A stretch of 64,000 bases of DNA, from NCBI GenBank assembly GCA_963708795.1, contig CAVPUH010000007.1, positions 186,001 to 250,000 on the forward strand, in the 5' to 3' direction. This DNA comes from DAIQRJ01 sp963708795. Lineage in GTDB: Bacteria > Actinomycetota > Actinomycetes > Propionibacteriales > DAIQRJ01. Below the pieces are notes generated by a model that made no database searches, had not been told where the DNA came from, and saw only the letters and a program-made list of their open reading frames with translations. The position numbers and the translations under genes are program-made. This document shows positions 46,078 through 53,932 of the stretch, piece by piece. The stretch's first letter is position 1. Each line of letters begins with the position of its first letter.

Positions 46078-47058
46078 TCAGTAGACGTTGGTACTGACAT
46101 AGGGGTTGTCGCCGCGGCGCGCGCTGATCTGCGCTCGCATGGCGATCTCGTCGTAGACCCGCACCTCGCGGACGAGCCGTCCGTCCTGCACGAGGAACTG
46201 GGAGACCCCGAGGATCTCCACCGGCGAGTCGGTCAGCGGTCCGAAGTCCGCGGTGCCGTTGTACTGCCCCCGGTACACCCAGGTCACGGCGATCCGCAGG
46301 CCCGCGTATCGCGGGGCCCAGTTCGTCGCGACATCGCGGACCTCGAACCGTCCGGCCGGGAACGGGCGCACCATCCGCAGCAGCGCGCGGCGGTATCCCT
46401 CGGGCCGGATGACCGTGCGGTGGCCGACGTCGTGCAGGACGAGGTCGCGCACCCAGAACTCCTCCACCCGGTTCAGGAGCCGCTCGTTCCAGACCTGCTC
46501 GACGAACTCGAGGACGAGCTGGACCTCGGCCCGGAAGTCGTCCGGTCGCGGGCCGGAGTCACCCACCGCCAGGACGTCCTCGGGCGCCGAGCGGGTCATG
46601 CTGCCGGTGTACCCGACGAAGGCGACCCGACGGGCGACCTCGTCGGGATCCTGACCCAGTTGCAGGGCCGCCGCGAGCGAGTCACGCACCACCCACTCCT
46701 CCACCATCCGGCCGCGTCGGTAGAGACAGTTGGCGATGGTCCGACTGACGAGGCCGTCGCTCTGATCCACCGACAAGACCAGGTGCGAGCTCAGGAATGC
46801 GTCGGTCCCGCGCGCCTCCCAGACCACGTCCTCGGCCTGACCGATGCGGTCCGGGGTGGCGGAGATCCGCATCAGGCTGCCCGCGACGACCTCGTCGACG
46901 CCGACGGAGGTCCCGTAGGCGCCGTGCACGATCGAGTCCGGCTCGTAGTTCTCCCGGATGTGCCCGATCGACCGGTTCACCCAGATCAGGTCGGTGACCT
47001 CGCGGATGAAGTCGTCCGGGTCGGCGTACGGCAGGTACGCGATCGGGTCCAGCGGCAT
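46078..47058 (-). CDS. SnoaL/ester-cyclase-like protein with two NTF2-fold domains
   Basis: 326 residues from ATG 47058; GAGAGG lies 7 bases upstream, better placed than for GTG 47064. It has two NTF2-like cone domains: residues 10-145 (IGHIRENYEPDSIVHGAYGT, YRRGRMVEEWVVRD) and 170-310 (QVWNERLLNRVEEFWVRDLV, then FLVQDGRLVREVRVYDEIAM). Such proteins bind small hydrophobic or polyketide-like substrates, often acting as cyclases, isomerases or hydrolases. It heads the minus-strand catabolic unit. A CATACGCATA operator-like sequence sits 37 bp upstream of the start. Confidence 0.8.
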   Translation of the reverse strand: MPLDPIAYLPYADPDDFIREVTDLIWVNRSIGHIRENYEPDSIVHGAYGTSVGVDEVVAGSLMRISATPDRIGQAEDVVWEARGTDAFLSSHLVLSVDQSDGLVSRTIANCLYRRGRMVEEWVVRDSLAAALQLGQDPDEVARRVAFVGYTGSMTRSAPEDVLAVGDSGPRPDDFRAEVQLVLEFVEQVWNERLLNRVEEFWVRDLVLHDVGHRTVIRPEGYRRALLRMVRPFPAGRFEVRDVATNWAPRYAGLRIAVTWVYRGQYNGTADFGPLTDSPVEILGVSQFLVQDGRLVREVRVYDEIAMRAQISARRGDNPYVSTNVY

Positions 47059-47094
47059 CGGCACGCCTCTCGAGCGGTGAGTGTCTGACGATGG

Positions 47095-47104
47095 TATGCG
47101 TATG
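47095..47104. promoter_or_regulatory. LacI operator-like site upstream of the ester-cyclase-like gene
   Basis: TATGCGTATG (minus strand CATACGCATA) differs at two positions from the perfect palindrome CATACGTATG at 48206. It lies between the LacI gene stop and the ester-cyclase-like start, in a position to control the three-gene minus-strand unit. Confidence 0.5.
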
Positions 47105-47149
47105 CACGACGCACTGTCGACCGCACCGGAGCGACGTGCCGCTGGTCGG

Positions 47150-48151
47150 TCAGCCCGCGGGGCCGAGGGTTCGCCGCTCGACGAGACGGCTGGCGAACCG
47201 TTCGTGCCGGTACGGGGCGTCCCGATCCTCGATCCGCTCCACGAGCAGGCCGGCGGCGCGGCGCGCCATCGCGTCGAGGTCGAACGCCACCGTCGTCAGG
47301 TCGAGAAGAGGCCACCGTGCCGCGGGCAGGTCGTCGAACCCGACGACGGACACGGCGGCCGGAACGGCACGACCCGACTCGTGGGCGGCGTTGAGAGCTC
47401 CGAAGGCCACCACGTCGTTGCCGCAGACGATCACCGTCGGAGGATCGGCCAGCTCCAGCAGCCGGCGGGCACCGGCATACCCGGTCTCGACGTCGAACGG
47501 TCCCCGGTGGCTCAGTTCGGCACCGATCGTGACGGAAGCCGAGCCGAGGACCTCGCGCAGCACGGACTCCCGATGCTCGGCCGTGCTGGTGTTGCGCGGA
47601 CCGAAGATGGCCCCGACCCGGCGGTGGCCCAGGTCGAGTATCCGGCGGGCGAGTTGACGCATCCCGCTTTCGACGTCCACCTCGGCCGAGTCCGCCTCGA
47701 CGGAGAGTGAGGTCCGGTTGAAGTACACGAACGGCACACCCCGGTCGCGCAGCCGGACCGGCAGGACGGAATCCACCGTCGTGGTCGCCAACAGCACCCC
47801 GTCCAGGCCGTTCGCCAGCAGGCGCTCGGCCACCCGGCCGGTGTCGGACGACTCGGTCTGGAGGACGAGCTGGTAGTCGAGGCTCTCGAGCTCGCGGTGC
47901 ATCGGAGCGATGACGTGCGGGTAGAACTGGTTCTCGAGGTCGGTGAGGAGCAGGCCGATCCGCCGCGTGCGACCGCTGGAAAGCGCCCTGCCCGTCTCGC
48001 TGGGGACGTAGCCGAGAGCGGTGGCTGCCGCGCGGACCCGGCGGCGTGTGTCGGCGGAGACCTTGGTGCTGTCGCGCAGCGCGCGGGAGACGGTCGGCTG
48101 GCTGACGCCGGCCAGCCGGGCGACGTCGTGGCTGGTCACCACAGGCGGCAC
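47150..48151 (-). CDS. LacI-family transcriptional regulator
   Basis: 333 residues from GTG 48151; GTG 48139 is an alternative because the GGAGG lies almost on the first codon. The N-terminal LacI helix-turn-helix is SHDVARLAGVSQPTVSRALR, followed by hinge helix GRALSSGRTRRIG. The effector domain of the periplasmic-binding-protein type follows (FGPRNTSTAEHRES, VIVCGNDVVAFGAL, VVGFDDLPAARWPLLDLTTV). It sits between two divergent catabolic units and three or four CATACGTATG-like sites occur around it, so it is very likely the local repressor. The inducer is unknown. Confidence 0.94.
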   Translation of the reverse strand: MPPVVTSHDVARLAGVSQPTVSRALRDSTKVSADTRRRVRAAATALGYVPSETGRALSSGRTRRIGLLLTDLENQFYPHVIAPMHRELESLDYQLVLQTESSDTGRVAERLLANGLDGVLLATTTVDSVLPVRLRDRGVPFVYFNRTSLSVEADSAEVDVESGMRQLARRILDLGHRRVGAIFGPRNTSTAEHRESVLREVLGSASVTIGAELSHRGPFDVETGYAGARRLLELADPPTVIVCGNDVVAFGALNAAHESGRAVPAAVSVVGFDDLPAARWPLLDLTTVAFDLDAMARRAAGLLVERIEDRDAPYRHERFASRLVERRTLGPAG

Positions 48152-48205
48152 CTCCGGCCTTGACCTCGCTCAGAACGTCGGCTTGACTCGGACAACGCTA
48201 CTCTA

Positions 48206-48215
48206 CATACGTATG
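48206..48215. promoter_or_regulatory. Perfect LacI-type operator CATACGTATG
   Basis: A perfect 10-bp palindrome, CATACGTATG, in the 129-bp spacer between the LacI gene and the divergent histidinol-dehydrogenase-like gene. Related copies occur at 47095, 51160 and 52525. Its central CG and symmetry fit LacI-family operators. Confidence 0.65.
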
Positions 48216-48280
48216 CTGCTGGCGTACAGGAACGATGACACCCGACGTACGGGGACCACCAGACCGAAAGAGGAGCCGAC

Positions 48281-49627
48281 ATGCCGACCCAGCTCAAGAC
48301 CGCGCTGACATCCAGTACGGGGGAGGCGGGTCGTCGCGACGTCCGTGAGCGCGTCGAGACCATCATCGCCGACATCCGGCATCGCGGCGACGTCGCGGTA
48401 CGGGAGTACTCGAGCAACCTCGACGACTGGTCCCCGGCGAGTTTTCGGCTCTCCCCCGAGGAGATCGCGACGATCGTGGCCGGGCTCCCGGAACAGGTGA
48501 TCGAGGACATCGCGTTCGTGCAGGAGCAGGTCCGGGGCTTCGCACAGATCCAACGGGCCTCGATGACCGACGTCGAGGTCGAGACGCTGCCGGGCGTCTT
48601 CCTCGGGCACCGGCACGTCCCCGTCCAGTCGGTCGGGGCGTACATCCCCGGCGGCAAGTACCCGCTCACGGCGTCGGCCCACATGACGATCGTGACGGCG
48701 AAGGTCGCCGGGGTCCCGCGGGTCATCGCGTGTACCCCGCCCATCCACGGGGAGATCCCGGCCGCGACGGTGGCGGCGATGAGCATGGCCGGAGCCGACG
48801 AGATCTGGATCCTCGGCGGCGTGCAGGCCGTGGCGGCGATGGCGTTGGGCACCGAGACGTCGGCGCGGGTCGACCTCATCGCCGGCCCCGGGAACGCGTT
48901 CGTCGCGGAGGCGAAGCGGCAGCTCTTCGGCGAGGTGGGCATCGATCTCCTGGCCGGTCCGACGGAGATCCTCATCGTGGCCGACGAGGCCGCCGATCCC
49001 TTCGTGGTCGCGGTCGACCTGCTCTCGCAGGCCGAGCACGGGCCGGAGTCGCCGGCGATCCTCGTCACGACGAGCGCCGATCTGGGCCGCGAGGTGATCG
49101 CGCAGGTCGACCGGATCCTGCCGGACCTGCCGACCGCCGACTACGCGGGGCCGGCGTGGCGCGACTTCGGGCAGGTGATCGTCGTCGGCGACCTCGACGA
49201 GGCCTATGCGCTGGCCGATTCGTTCGCCTCCGAGCACGTGCAGATCCTGACGAGCGACCCACGCAGGGCACTGGACGCGATGCACCACTACGGCGCGCTC
49301 TTCCTCGGTGAGAACACCTGCGTCTCCTACGGCGACAAGGTGATCGGGACCAACCATGTCCTTCCCACCCGGGGCGCGGCGCGGTACACGGGCGGGCTGT
49401 GGGTCGGCAAGTACCTCCGGACGGTGACCTACCAGGAGGTCCGGGACGATGCGGCGAGCGGCGAACTGGGTCGGGTCTGCGGCCGCGCGGCCAGGGTCGA
49501 GCTCTTCGAGGGCCACGCCCGCTCCGGCGACGTCCGGGCCGCGAGACACCTCGGCGACCGGTTCGAGTGGATCGACGCGCTCGCCTCGGCCGACCACGAG
49601 CGTGCGCCCGAACCGGCCGGACAGTGA
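48281..49627 (+). CDS. Histidinol-dehydrogenase-family alcohol dehydrogenase (HpsN-like)
   Basis: 448 residues from ATG 48281 with AGAGGAG 6 bases upstream. It shows VPVQSVGAYIPGGKYPLTAS, GPGNAFVAEAKRQLFG, LLSQAEHGPESPAIL, FASEHVQIL and GTNHVLPTRGAARYTGGL, which supply the conserved His/Glu catalytic and Zn-binding residues of HisD. There is no histidine operon here, and TVEVETLPGVFLGHRHVPV-type spacing (VEVETLPGVFLGHRHVPV) resembles HpsN, which oxidises R-dihydroxypropanesulfonate. An NAD-dependent two-step oxidation of a polyol to an acid is expected. It leads a unit with an SDR and an HpcH aldolase. Confidence 0.88.
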   Translation: MPTQLKTALTSSTGEAGRRDVRERVETIIADIRHRGDVAVREYSSNLDDWSPASFRLSPEEIATIVAGLPEQVIEDIAFVQEQVRGFAQIQRASMTDVEVETLPGVFLGHRHVPVQSVGAYIPGGKYPLTASAHMTIVTAKVAGVPRVIACTPPIHGEIPAATVAAMSMAGADEIWILGGVQAVAAMALGTETSARVDLIAGPGNAFVAEAKRQLFGEVGIDLLAGPTEILIVADEAADPFVVAVDLLSQAEHGPESPAILVTTSADLGREVIAQVDRILPDLPTADYAGPAWRDFGQVIVVGDLDEAYALADSFASEHVQILTSDPRRALDAMHHYGALFLGENTCVSYGDKVIGTNHVLPTRGAARYTGGLWVGKYLRTVTYQEVRDDAASGELGRVCGRAARVELFEGHARSGDVRAARHLGDRFEWIDALASADHERAPEPAGQ

Positions 49628-50412
49628 GCCGACCTGCGGTGAACCCGCACGCCGGCCGGCCACTGACGGGTCGCACCGCCCTGGTCACCGGTGGCGGCAG
49701 CGGCTTGGGGTCCGCGATCGCGCGGGCGCTCCACGCGCACGGGGCGCAGGTCGTGGTGGCCGGACGGCGGCGCGACCCGTTGGTCCAGGTGTGCGCCGAG
49801 CTGGGTGACGGGGCCACCTGGCGGCTGTGCGACGTCCGCGACCCGGATTCGGTCGCCGAGCTGGCGTCGTCGCTCGCGCAGACGGAGATCTCCGTGCTGG
49901 TCAACAACGCCGGGGTGGCCGGGCCGGTCGCCCCGCTGACCGAGATCGGCGTCGCCGAGTGGGACGACGTCTTCGACGTCAACGTCCGCGGTGTCTTCCT
50001 CGTCTGCCGGGCGTTCCTGCCGGCCATGGTCGCTCGCGGCGGCGGCGACGTGATCAACCTCGCGTCGGTCTCGGGAAAGCGGCCGCTCGTGCGGCGGACC
50101 CCCTACGCTGCCTCCAAGATGGCGGTCATCGGGCTCACGTCGACGCTGGCCTTCGAGGTCGGCCCGGCCGGGGTCCGGGTCAACAGTCTCTCGCCCGGTC
50201 CGGTCGCCGGGCCGCGGATGGAACGCGTCCTCACCCTCGACGCCGAGCAGACCGGCGGCACCTACGACGACGCCGTCGACGCGGTCAGGTCGAGGGCGGC
50301 GTTGGGGCGGATGGTCACCGAGGACGAGGTGGGCGCGGCGGTCGTCGCCATGCTCGCCATGACCGGCATGTGCGGCGCAGACATCGATCTCTCGGCGGGA
50401 GTGGTGGCATGA
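49624..50412 (+). CDS. Short-chain dehydrogenase/reductase
   Basis: 262 residues from GTG 49624, overlapping the previous stop as GTGA. TALVTGGGSGLGSAIARAL is the cofactor loop. LVNNAGVAGP, NLASVSGKRPL (catalytic Ser) and YAASK (Tyr-x-x-x-Lys) follow. The end NSLSPGPVAGPRMERVL is SDR-typical. It is coupled to both neighbours and so shares their pathway, probably oxidising a secondary alcohol of a sugar-acid or polyol substrate. Confidence 0.92.
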   Translation: MSRPAVNPHAGRPLTGRTALVTGGGSGLGSAIARALHAHGAQVVVAGRRRDPLVQVCAELGDGATWRLCDVRDPDSVAELASSLAQTEISVLVNNAGVAGPVAPLTEIGVAEWDDVFDVNVRGVFLVCRAFLPAMVARGGGDVINLASVSGKRPLVRRTPYAASKMAVIGLTSTLAFEVGPAGVRVNSLSPGPVAGPRMERVLTLDAEQTGGTYDDAVDAVRSRAALGRMVTEDEVGAAVVAMLAMTGMCGADIDLSAGVVA

Positions 50413-51156
50413 GTGGACTGAAGGATCGCCTGCGTTCCGGCGATCGCCTGATCGGCGCCCTGGTGCGATTGCCCGCCGAGGACACGGTGGAGATGCTCGC
50501 CGTCAGTGGGTTCGACTTCCTCGTCATCGACTGCGAGCACGGCCCGAACGAGGTCAGCGACCTCCGCCGTCACATCGCGCTGGCCGACCTCCACCAGGTG
50601 CCGGTCATCGTCCGGGTCGGCTCCGGCGAACCTGCCCTGACCCTGCGCGCACTCGACCAGGGCGCGGTCGGCATCCTCGCGCCGCATGTCGACACGCCGG
50701 CGCAGGCCGCAGGCGCAGGTGGATGCGGCGCACTACCCGCCGCGGGGGCACCGCGGCTTCGCGACGTATTCGCGCACCGGACGGTTCGGCGCCGTGGATC
50801 CGGCGACCCATCAGGCCCGCCTGCTCGACGAGACGCTCGTGGTCGGGATGATCGAGTCGCCCGAGGGTGTCGCCCGGGCCGCCGAGATCGTCGCCGTCCC
50901 CGGGTTGGACGCGATCATGATCGGCACCGCCGATCTGCGTGCCTCGTCCACCTCGGCGGACCCGGATCCCGCCGACTCGATCCAGGCCGTGAACCGGGTC
51001 CTCGCGGAGCACGGCTGCTGGCGGATGGACATCGTCGGCACCCCGGCGGCGGCGGCCGCCGCCTTCGCCGACGGGGCCCAGCTGGTCGTCTACAACCTCA
51101 CGCACTCGCTGATGCAGCACTTCGCGCTGCTCGCCGCCGTCGGTCCGGCACACTGA
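50409..51156 (+). CDS. HpcH/HpaI-family class II aldolase, one insertion
   Basis: About 248 residues from ATG 50409 (ATGA overlap with the SDR) after removing one base near 50711. The barrel has LVIDCEHGPNEVSDLRRHIA with the catalytic His and metal region, VIVRVGSG, GAVGILAPHVDTPAQA, and after the repair GHRGFATYSRTGRFGA, VVGMIESPEGVARA, MIGTADLRAS. Members cleave 2-keto-3-deoxy sugar acids or 4-hydroxy-2-oxo acids into pyruvate and an aldehyde. It is the natural last step for an oxidation-dehydration-cleavage route encoded by the preceding genes. Confidence 0.87.
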
Positions 51157-51158
51157 CG

Positions 51159-51170
51159 GCATCCGTATGC
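51159..51170. promoter_or_regulatory. CATACGTATG-like palindrome between convergent genes
   Basis: GCATCCGTATGC contains CATCCGTATG, one mismatch from the perfect site at 48206. It lies three bases after the aldolase stop and 23 bases before the end of the convergent second histidinol-dehydrogenase-like gene. There it could only act as an auxiliary operator or as a chance hairpin. Confidence 0.35.
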
Positions 51171-51192
51171 CACGACCGGCGCCCAGAGGCGG

Positions 51193-52527
51193 TCAGGTGC
51201 TCGCGGTACCGGTCAGCAGGTCGAGGCGCAGCTGCGCACTGTCGCGATGTCCCGGCATCCCCTCGAAGTCCGAGATGGTGACGACGGGCTCGGCCTGCGT
51301 CTGCGTGGCGTCCCTCGTGGCCTTCTGATACGTGAGCTGCTTCAGGTAACCGGTGACCGAGAGGCCGGCCGTGTAGCGCGCGCCACGGGCGGTCGGGAGC
51401 ACGTGGTTGGTGCCGGACATGCCCTTGTCCGCGTAGGCCACCGTCGACCAGGGGCCGAGGAAGAGCGACCCGTAGTTGTGCAGGGCGGCCAGGTAGAAGT
51501 CGGTGTCCTCGGCGAGGATCTCGAGGTGCTCCGGCGCGAGCAGGTCCATGATCTCGACGGCGGTCTCGGGTGAGTCGGCCACGTAGATCGACCCCCAGTC
51601 GCGCCAGGCGGCCCCGGCGATCTCCCGGGTGGCGAGCCCGGCCAGTTGACGGTCGATCTCGGCCTCGACGGCGGTGGCGAGCGTCGCGGACGTGGTCACG
51701 AGGCAGGCCGGCGAACTCGGACCGTGCTCGGCCTGGGCCAGCAGATCGGCGGCGACCATGGTCGGGTCGGCGTTCTCGTCGGCGATGACCGCGACCTCCG
51801 ACGGGCCGGCGAGGACGTCGATGCCGACCCGCCCGTAGAGCTGGCGTTTCGCCTCCGCCACGAAGGCGTTCCCCGCCCCGACGATCATGTCCGAGCCGAC
51901 GCCGTCGAGAAGCCCGAATGCCATCGCCGCCAGGGCCTGCACGCCCCCGAGCGCGAAGATGCGTTCGGCGCCGGACGCTCGTGCGGCGTAGAGCACCGCC
52001 GGGTGGGCCGTGCCCCGATTCGACGGTGGCGTGGCCGAGACGAGGTTGGGGACACCAGCGACCCGGGCCACCCCGATCGTCATGAACGCGCTCGCCAACA
52101 GCGGGAAGCGGCCGGCGGGGAGGTAGGCACCGACGTTCTGGACCGGGATGTACTTCTGCCCGCAGACCACGCCGGGGACCACCTCGTCCTCGAAATCCAC
52201 CAGGTGGGCGCGCTGCATCGCGGCGAAGCGGCGGGTGCGCTCGGCGCCGGTGTCGAGGGCGGCCCGGAGGTCGCTGGGGAGACCCGCGGTCAGCGCGTCC
52301 ACCCGTTCGAGCGGGATCTCGAAGTCGTCGCCGCCGGTCCACCCGTCGAGGTGCTCGGCGTAGCGCCGGACGGCCGGACGTCCGTTCCGCTCGATGTCGC
52401 TGAGCATGCTCGACACCGTCTCGATGACCGCCGGGTCCGACTGGGCGGCGACGTCGGGGCGAGTCGGTTCGCGGACCACGGTGAACGAGCCGGTGATGCG
52501 GTTCACGTCGCGACGAGTCAGATGCAT
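51193..52527 (-). CDS. Second histidinol-dehydrogenase-family alcohol dehydrogenase
   Basis: 444 residues from ATG 52527. It has the same fold as the gene at 48281 but is clearly diverged: VPVQNVGAYLPAGRFPLLAS-type sequence (IPVQNVGAYLPAGRFPLLAS), GAGNAFVAEAKRQLYGR, LLAQAEHGPSSPACL, LLAPEHLEIL and GTNHVLPTARGARYTAGL. HisD-type Zn and catalytic residues are kept. It is on the opposite strand, convergent with the aldolase unit. A CATACGTATA operator overlaps its start codon. Two HisD-like paralogues in one island suggest two related polyol substrates or two successive oxidations. Confidence 0.88.
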   Translation of the reverse strand: MHLTRRDVNRITGSFTVVREPTRPDVAAQSDPAVIETVSSMLSDIERNGRPAVRRYAEHLDGWTGGDDFEIPLERVDALTAGLPSDLRAALDTGAERTRRFAAMQRAHLVDFEDEVVPGVVCGQKYIPVQNVGAYLPAGRFPLLASAFMTIGVARVAGVPNLVSATPPSNRGTAHPAVLYAARASGAERIFALGGVQALAAMAFGLLDGVGSDMIVGAGNAFVAEAKRQLYGRVGIDVLAGPSEVAVIADENADPTMVAADLLAQAEHGPSSPACLVTTSATLATAVEAEIDRQLAGLATREIAGAAWRDWGSIYVADSPETAVEIMDLLAPEHLEILAEDTDFYLAALHNYGSLFLGPWSTVAYADKGMSGTNHVLPTARGARYTAGLSVTGYLKQLTYQKATRDATQTQAEPVVTISDFEGMPGHRDSAQLRLDLLTGTAST

Positions 52528-52534
52528 ACGTATA
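52525..52534. promoter_or_regulatory. LacI operator-like site overlapping the start codon at 52527
   Basis: CATACGTATA differs at one position from the perfect site at 48206 and includes the complement of the ATG of the minus-strand histidinol-dehydrogenase-like gene. Binding here would block transcription initiation of a short-leader or leaderless mRNA. Confidence 0.55.
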
Positions 52535-52573
52535 ACGTAGGCACTCGCGGCGAGGCAGGCAACCCGTCCGCGG

Positions 52574-53101
52574 TCAGGTCAGGTCGGCCGGGGTGTCGAC
52601 GTCGTGCGCGGCGTTCCACCGGTCCGGCACGTCGGCGATCGCGAGCCCGTCGAGCAGCAGTCGCGCCGGGCGGTCGGCCAGGGGCACGAGCCGCGCGAGC
52701 GTCCGGCGTAGGGGCGCGGCGCGGTAGCAGGCCAGCAGTGGTTGGCGGTACCCGGCGGCGTCGAGGACGGTCGCGACGTCGACCCCGTCCGAGCACGCGT
52801 CGATCAGGGCCGCGACGGCTGCACCCGCGCCCGGCATGTCACCGGCGACCACCAGCACCGGGTCGACCTCCGCCGGTACCGAGCCGATGCCCGCACCGAC
52901 GGCCGCGAGCGGACCACCGAGCGGCGGGTCCTCCCGTACCCAGGTCACGTCGCGCATGGTCGCCCGCCGCGGCCCGACCGCGACCACCGGCCAGCGGGCG
53001 GGGAGTCCGGCGAGCGTCCGGTCGAGGACCAGGGTGAGCTTGTCCGAGCCGAACCGGGTGCTTCGGCCACCCGCGACGACGACGACCCAGGGTTCGATCA
53101 C
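52574..53101 (-). CDS. mobA: MobA-like molybdenum cofactor nucleotidyltransferase
   Basis: 175 residues from GTG 53101, overlapping the fdhD stop as GTGA. The N-terminal VVVVAGGRSTRFGSDKLTLV is the nucleotide-binding Gly-Gly-x-Ser-x-Arg-x-Gly-x-Asp-Lys loop. EDPPLGGPLAAVGAG and VVAGDMPGAG complete the MobA-type pattern. It would attach GMP or CMP to molybdopterin to form the dinucleotide cofactor. It is short but complete. Its place behind fdhD and the molybdoenzyme supports the role. Confidence 0.85.
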   Translation of the reverse strand: MIEPWVVVVAGGRSTRFGSDKLTLVLDRTLAGLPARWPVVAVGPRRATMRDVTWVREDPPLGGPLAAVGAGIGSVPAEVDPVLVVAGDMPGAGAAVAALIDACSDGVDVATVLDAAGYRQPLLACYRAAPLRRTLARLVPLADRPARLLLDGLAIADVPDRWNAAHDVDTPADLT

Positions 53102-53932
53102 CGGACCCGATCGGCCCGCGAGTAGAGCGTCAACGCCTGGCCGCGCACGAAGCCGGCGAGGGTGAGGCCGTGGGCACGGGCCAGGTCGACCGACATGCTG
53201 GACGGGGCCGACACCGCGCTGAGGATCGGAATGCCGGCCAGGATCGCCTTGTACGCCAGCTCCATCGACGATCGCCCGCTCACCTGCAGGACGTGCCCGC
53301 GTAGCGGCAGCATGCCCTCGCGGAGGGCGAAGCCGATGACCTTGTCGACCGCGTTGTGCCGGCCGACGTCCTCGCGCACGACGACGGGCGCGCCGGCCGG
53401 CGGTGAAGAGTCCGGCGGCGTGCAGTCCGCCCGTGCGGCGGAAGGTCGGCTGCTGATCGCGGAGCAGATCCGGGAGCCGCACCAGCAGCTGCGCGTCGAC
53501 GGCGACCTGGTCCGCGTCGATGCGCCAGCGCGCGCGTTGGTGCACGACGGCGATGCTGTCCGCGCCGCACACACCACAGGCGGACGAGATCGCGAACGCG
53601 CGCGGGCCGGGCTGGGCGACGTCGGCGCGCAACCGCACGTGCACGGACGACGAGCGCTCCAGCCCGTCGCCGCGGCTCCGTTGCTCGACCCCGACGACCT
53701 CGTCCGCGTGCCCCAGGACTCCCTCGCCGACGAGCCATCCCAGCGCCAGGTCGATGTCGTGCCCCGGCGTGCGCATCGTCAGTGCCCTGACGTCCTCGGC
53801 CACGCCCGAGCGCAGGACCCGGATCTCCACCGGCTCCTCGACGGCGACCTGGTCGGCCTCGGACCGCCGCTGCACCCCGTCGTCGGCGACGGCGACCCGC
53901 TCGACCCGGACCCGGTACGCGCTGCCGGTCAC
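53098..53932 (-). CDS. fdhD: Formate dehydrogenase accessory sulfurtransferase FdhD, one insertion
   Basis: 277 residues from GTG 53932 (GTGA overlap with the oxidoreductase) after removing one base near 53400. FdhD carries sulfur from IscS to the molybdenum centre. The essential CxxC lies in SSACGVCGADS near residue 118. LTMRTPGHDIDLALGWLVGE and, after the repair, VVVREDVGRHNAVDKVIGFA and VSGRSSMELAYKAILAGIPI are diagnostic. The break falls in a GGCCGGCGGC-like GC run and looks like a sequence error. Confidence 0.9.

Noticed and set aside
48281..52527. Histidine biosynthesis operon because of two HisD-like genes
   Set aside because: No hisC, hisB or other his genes are adjacent, the sequences look HpsN-like, and the context is a LacI-controlled catabolic island.
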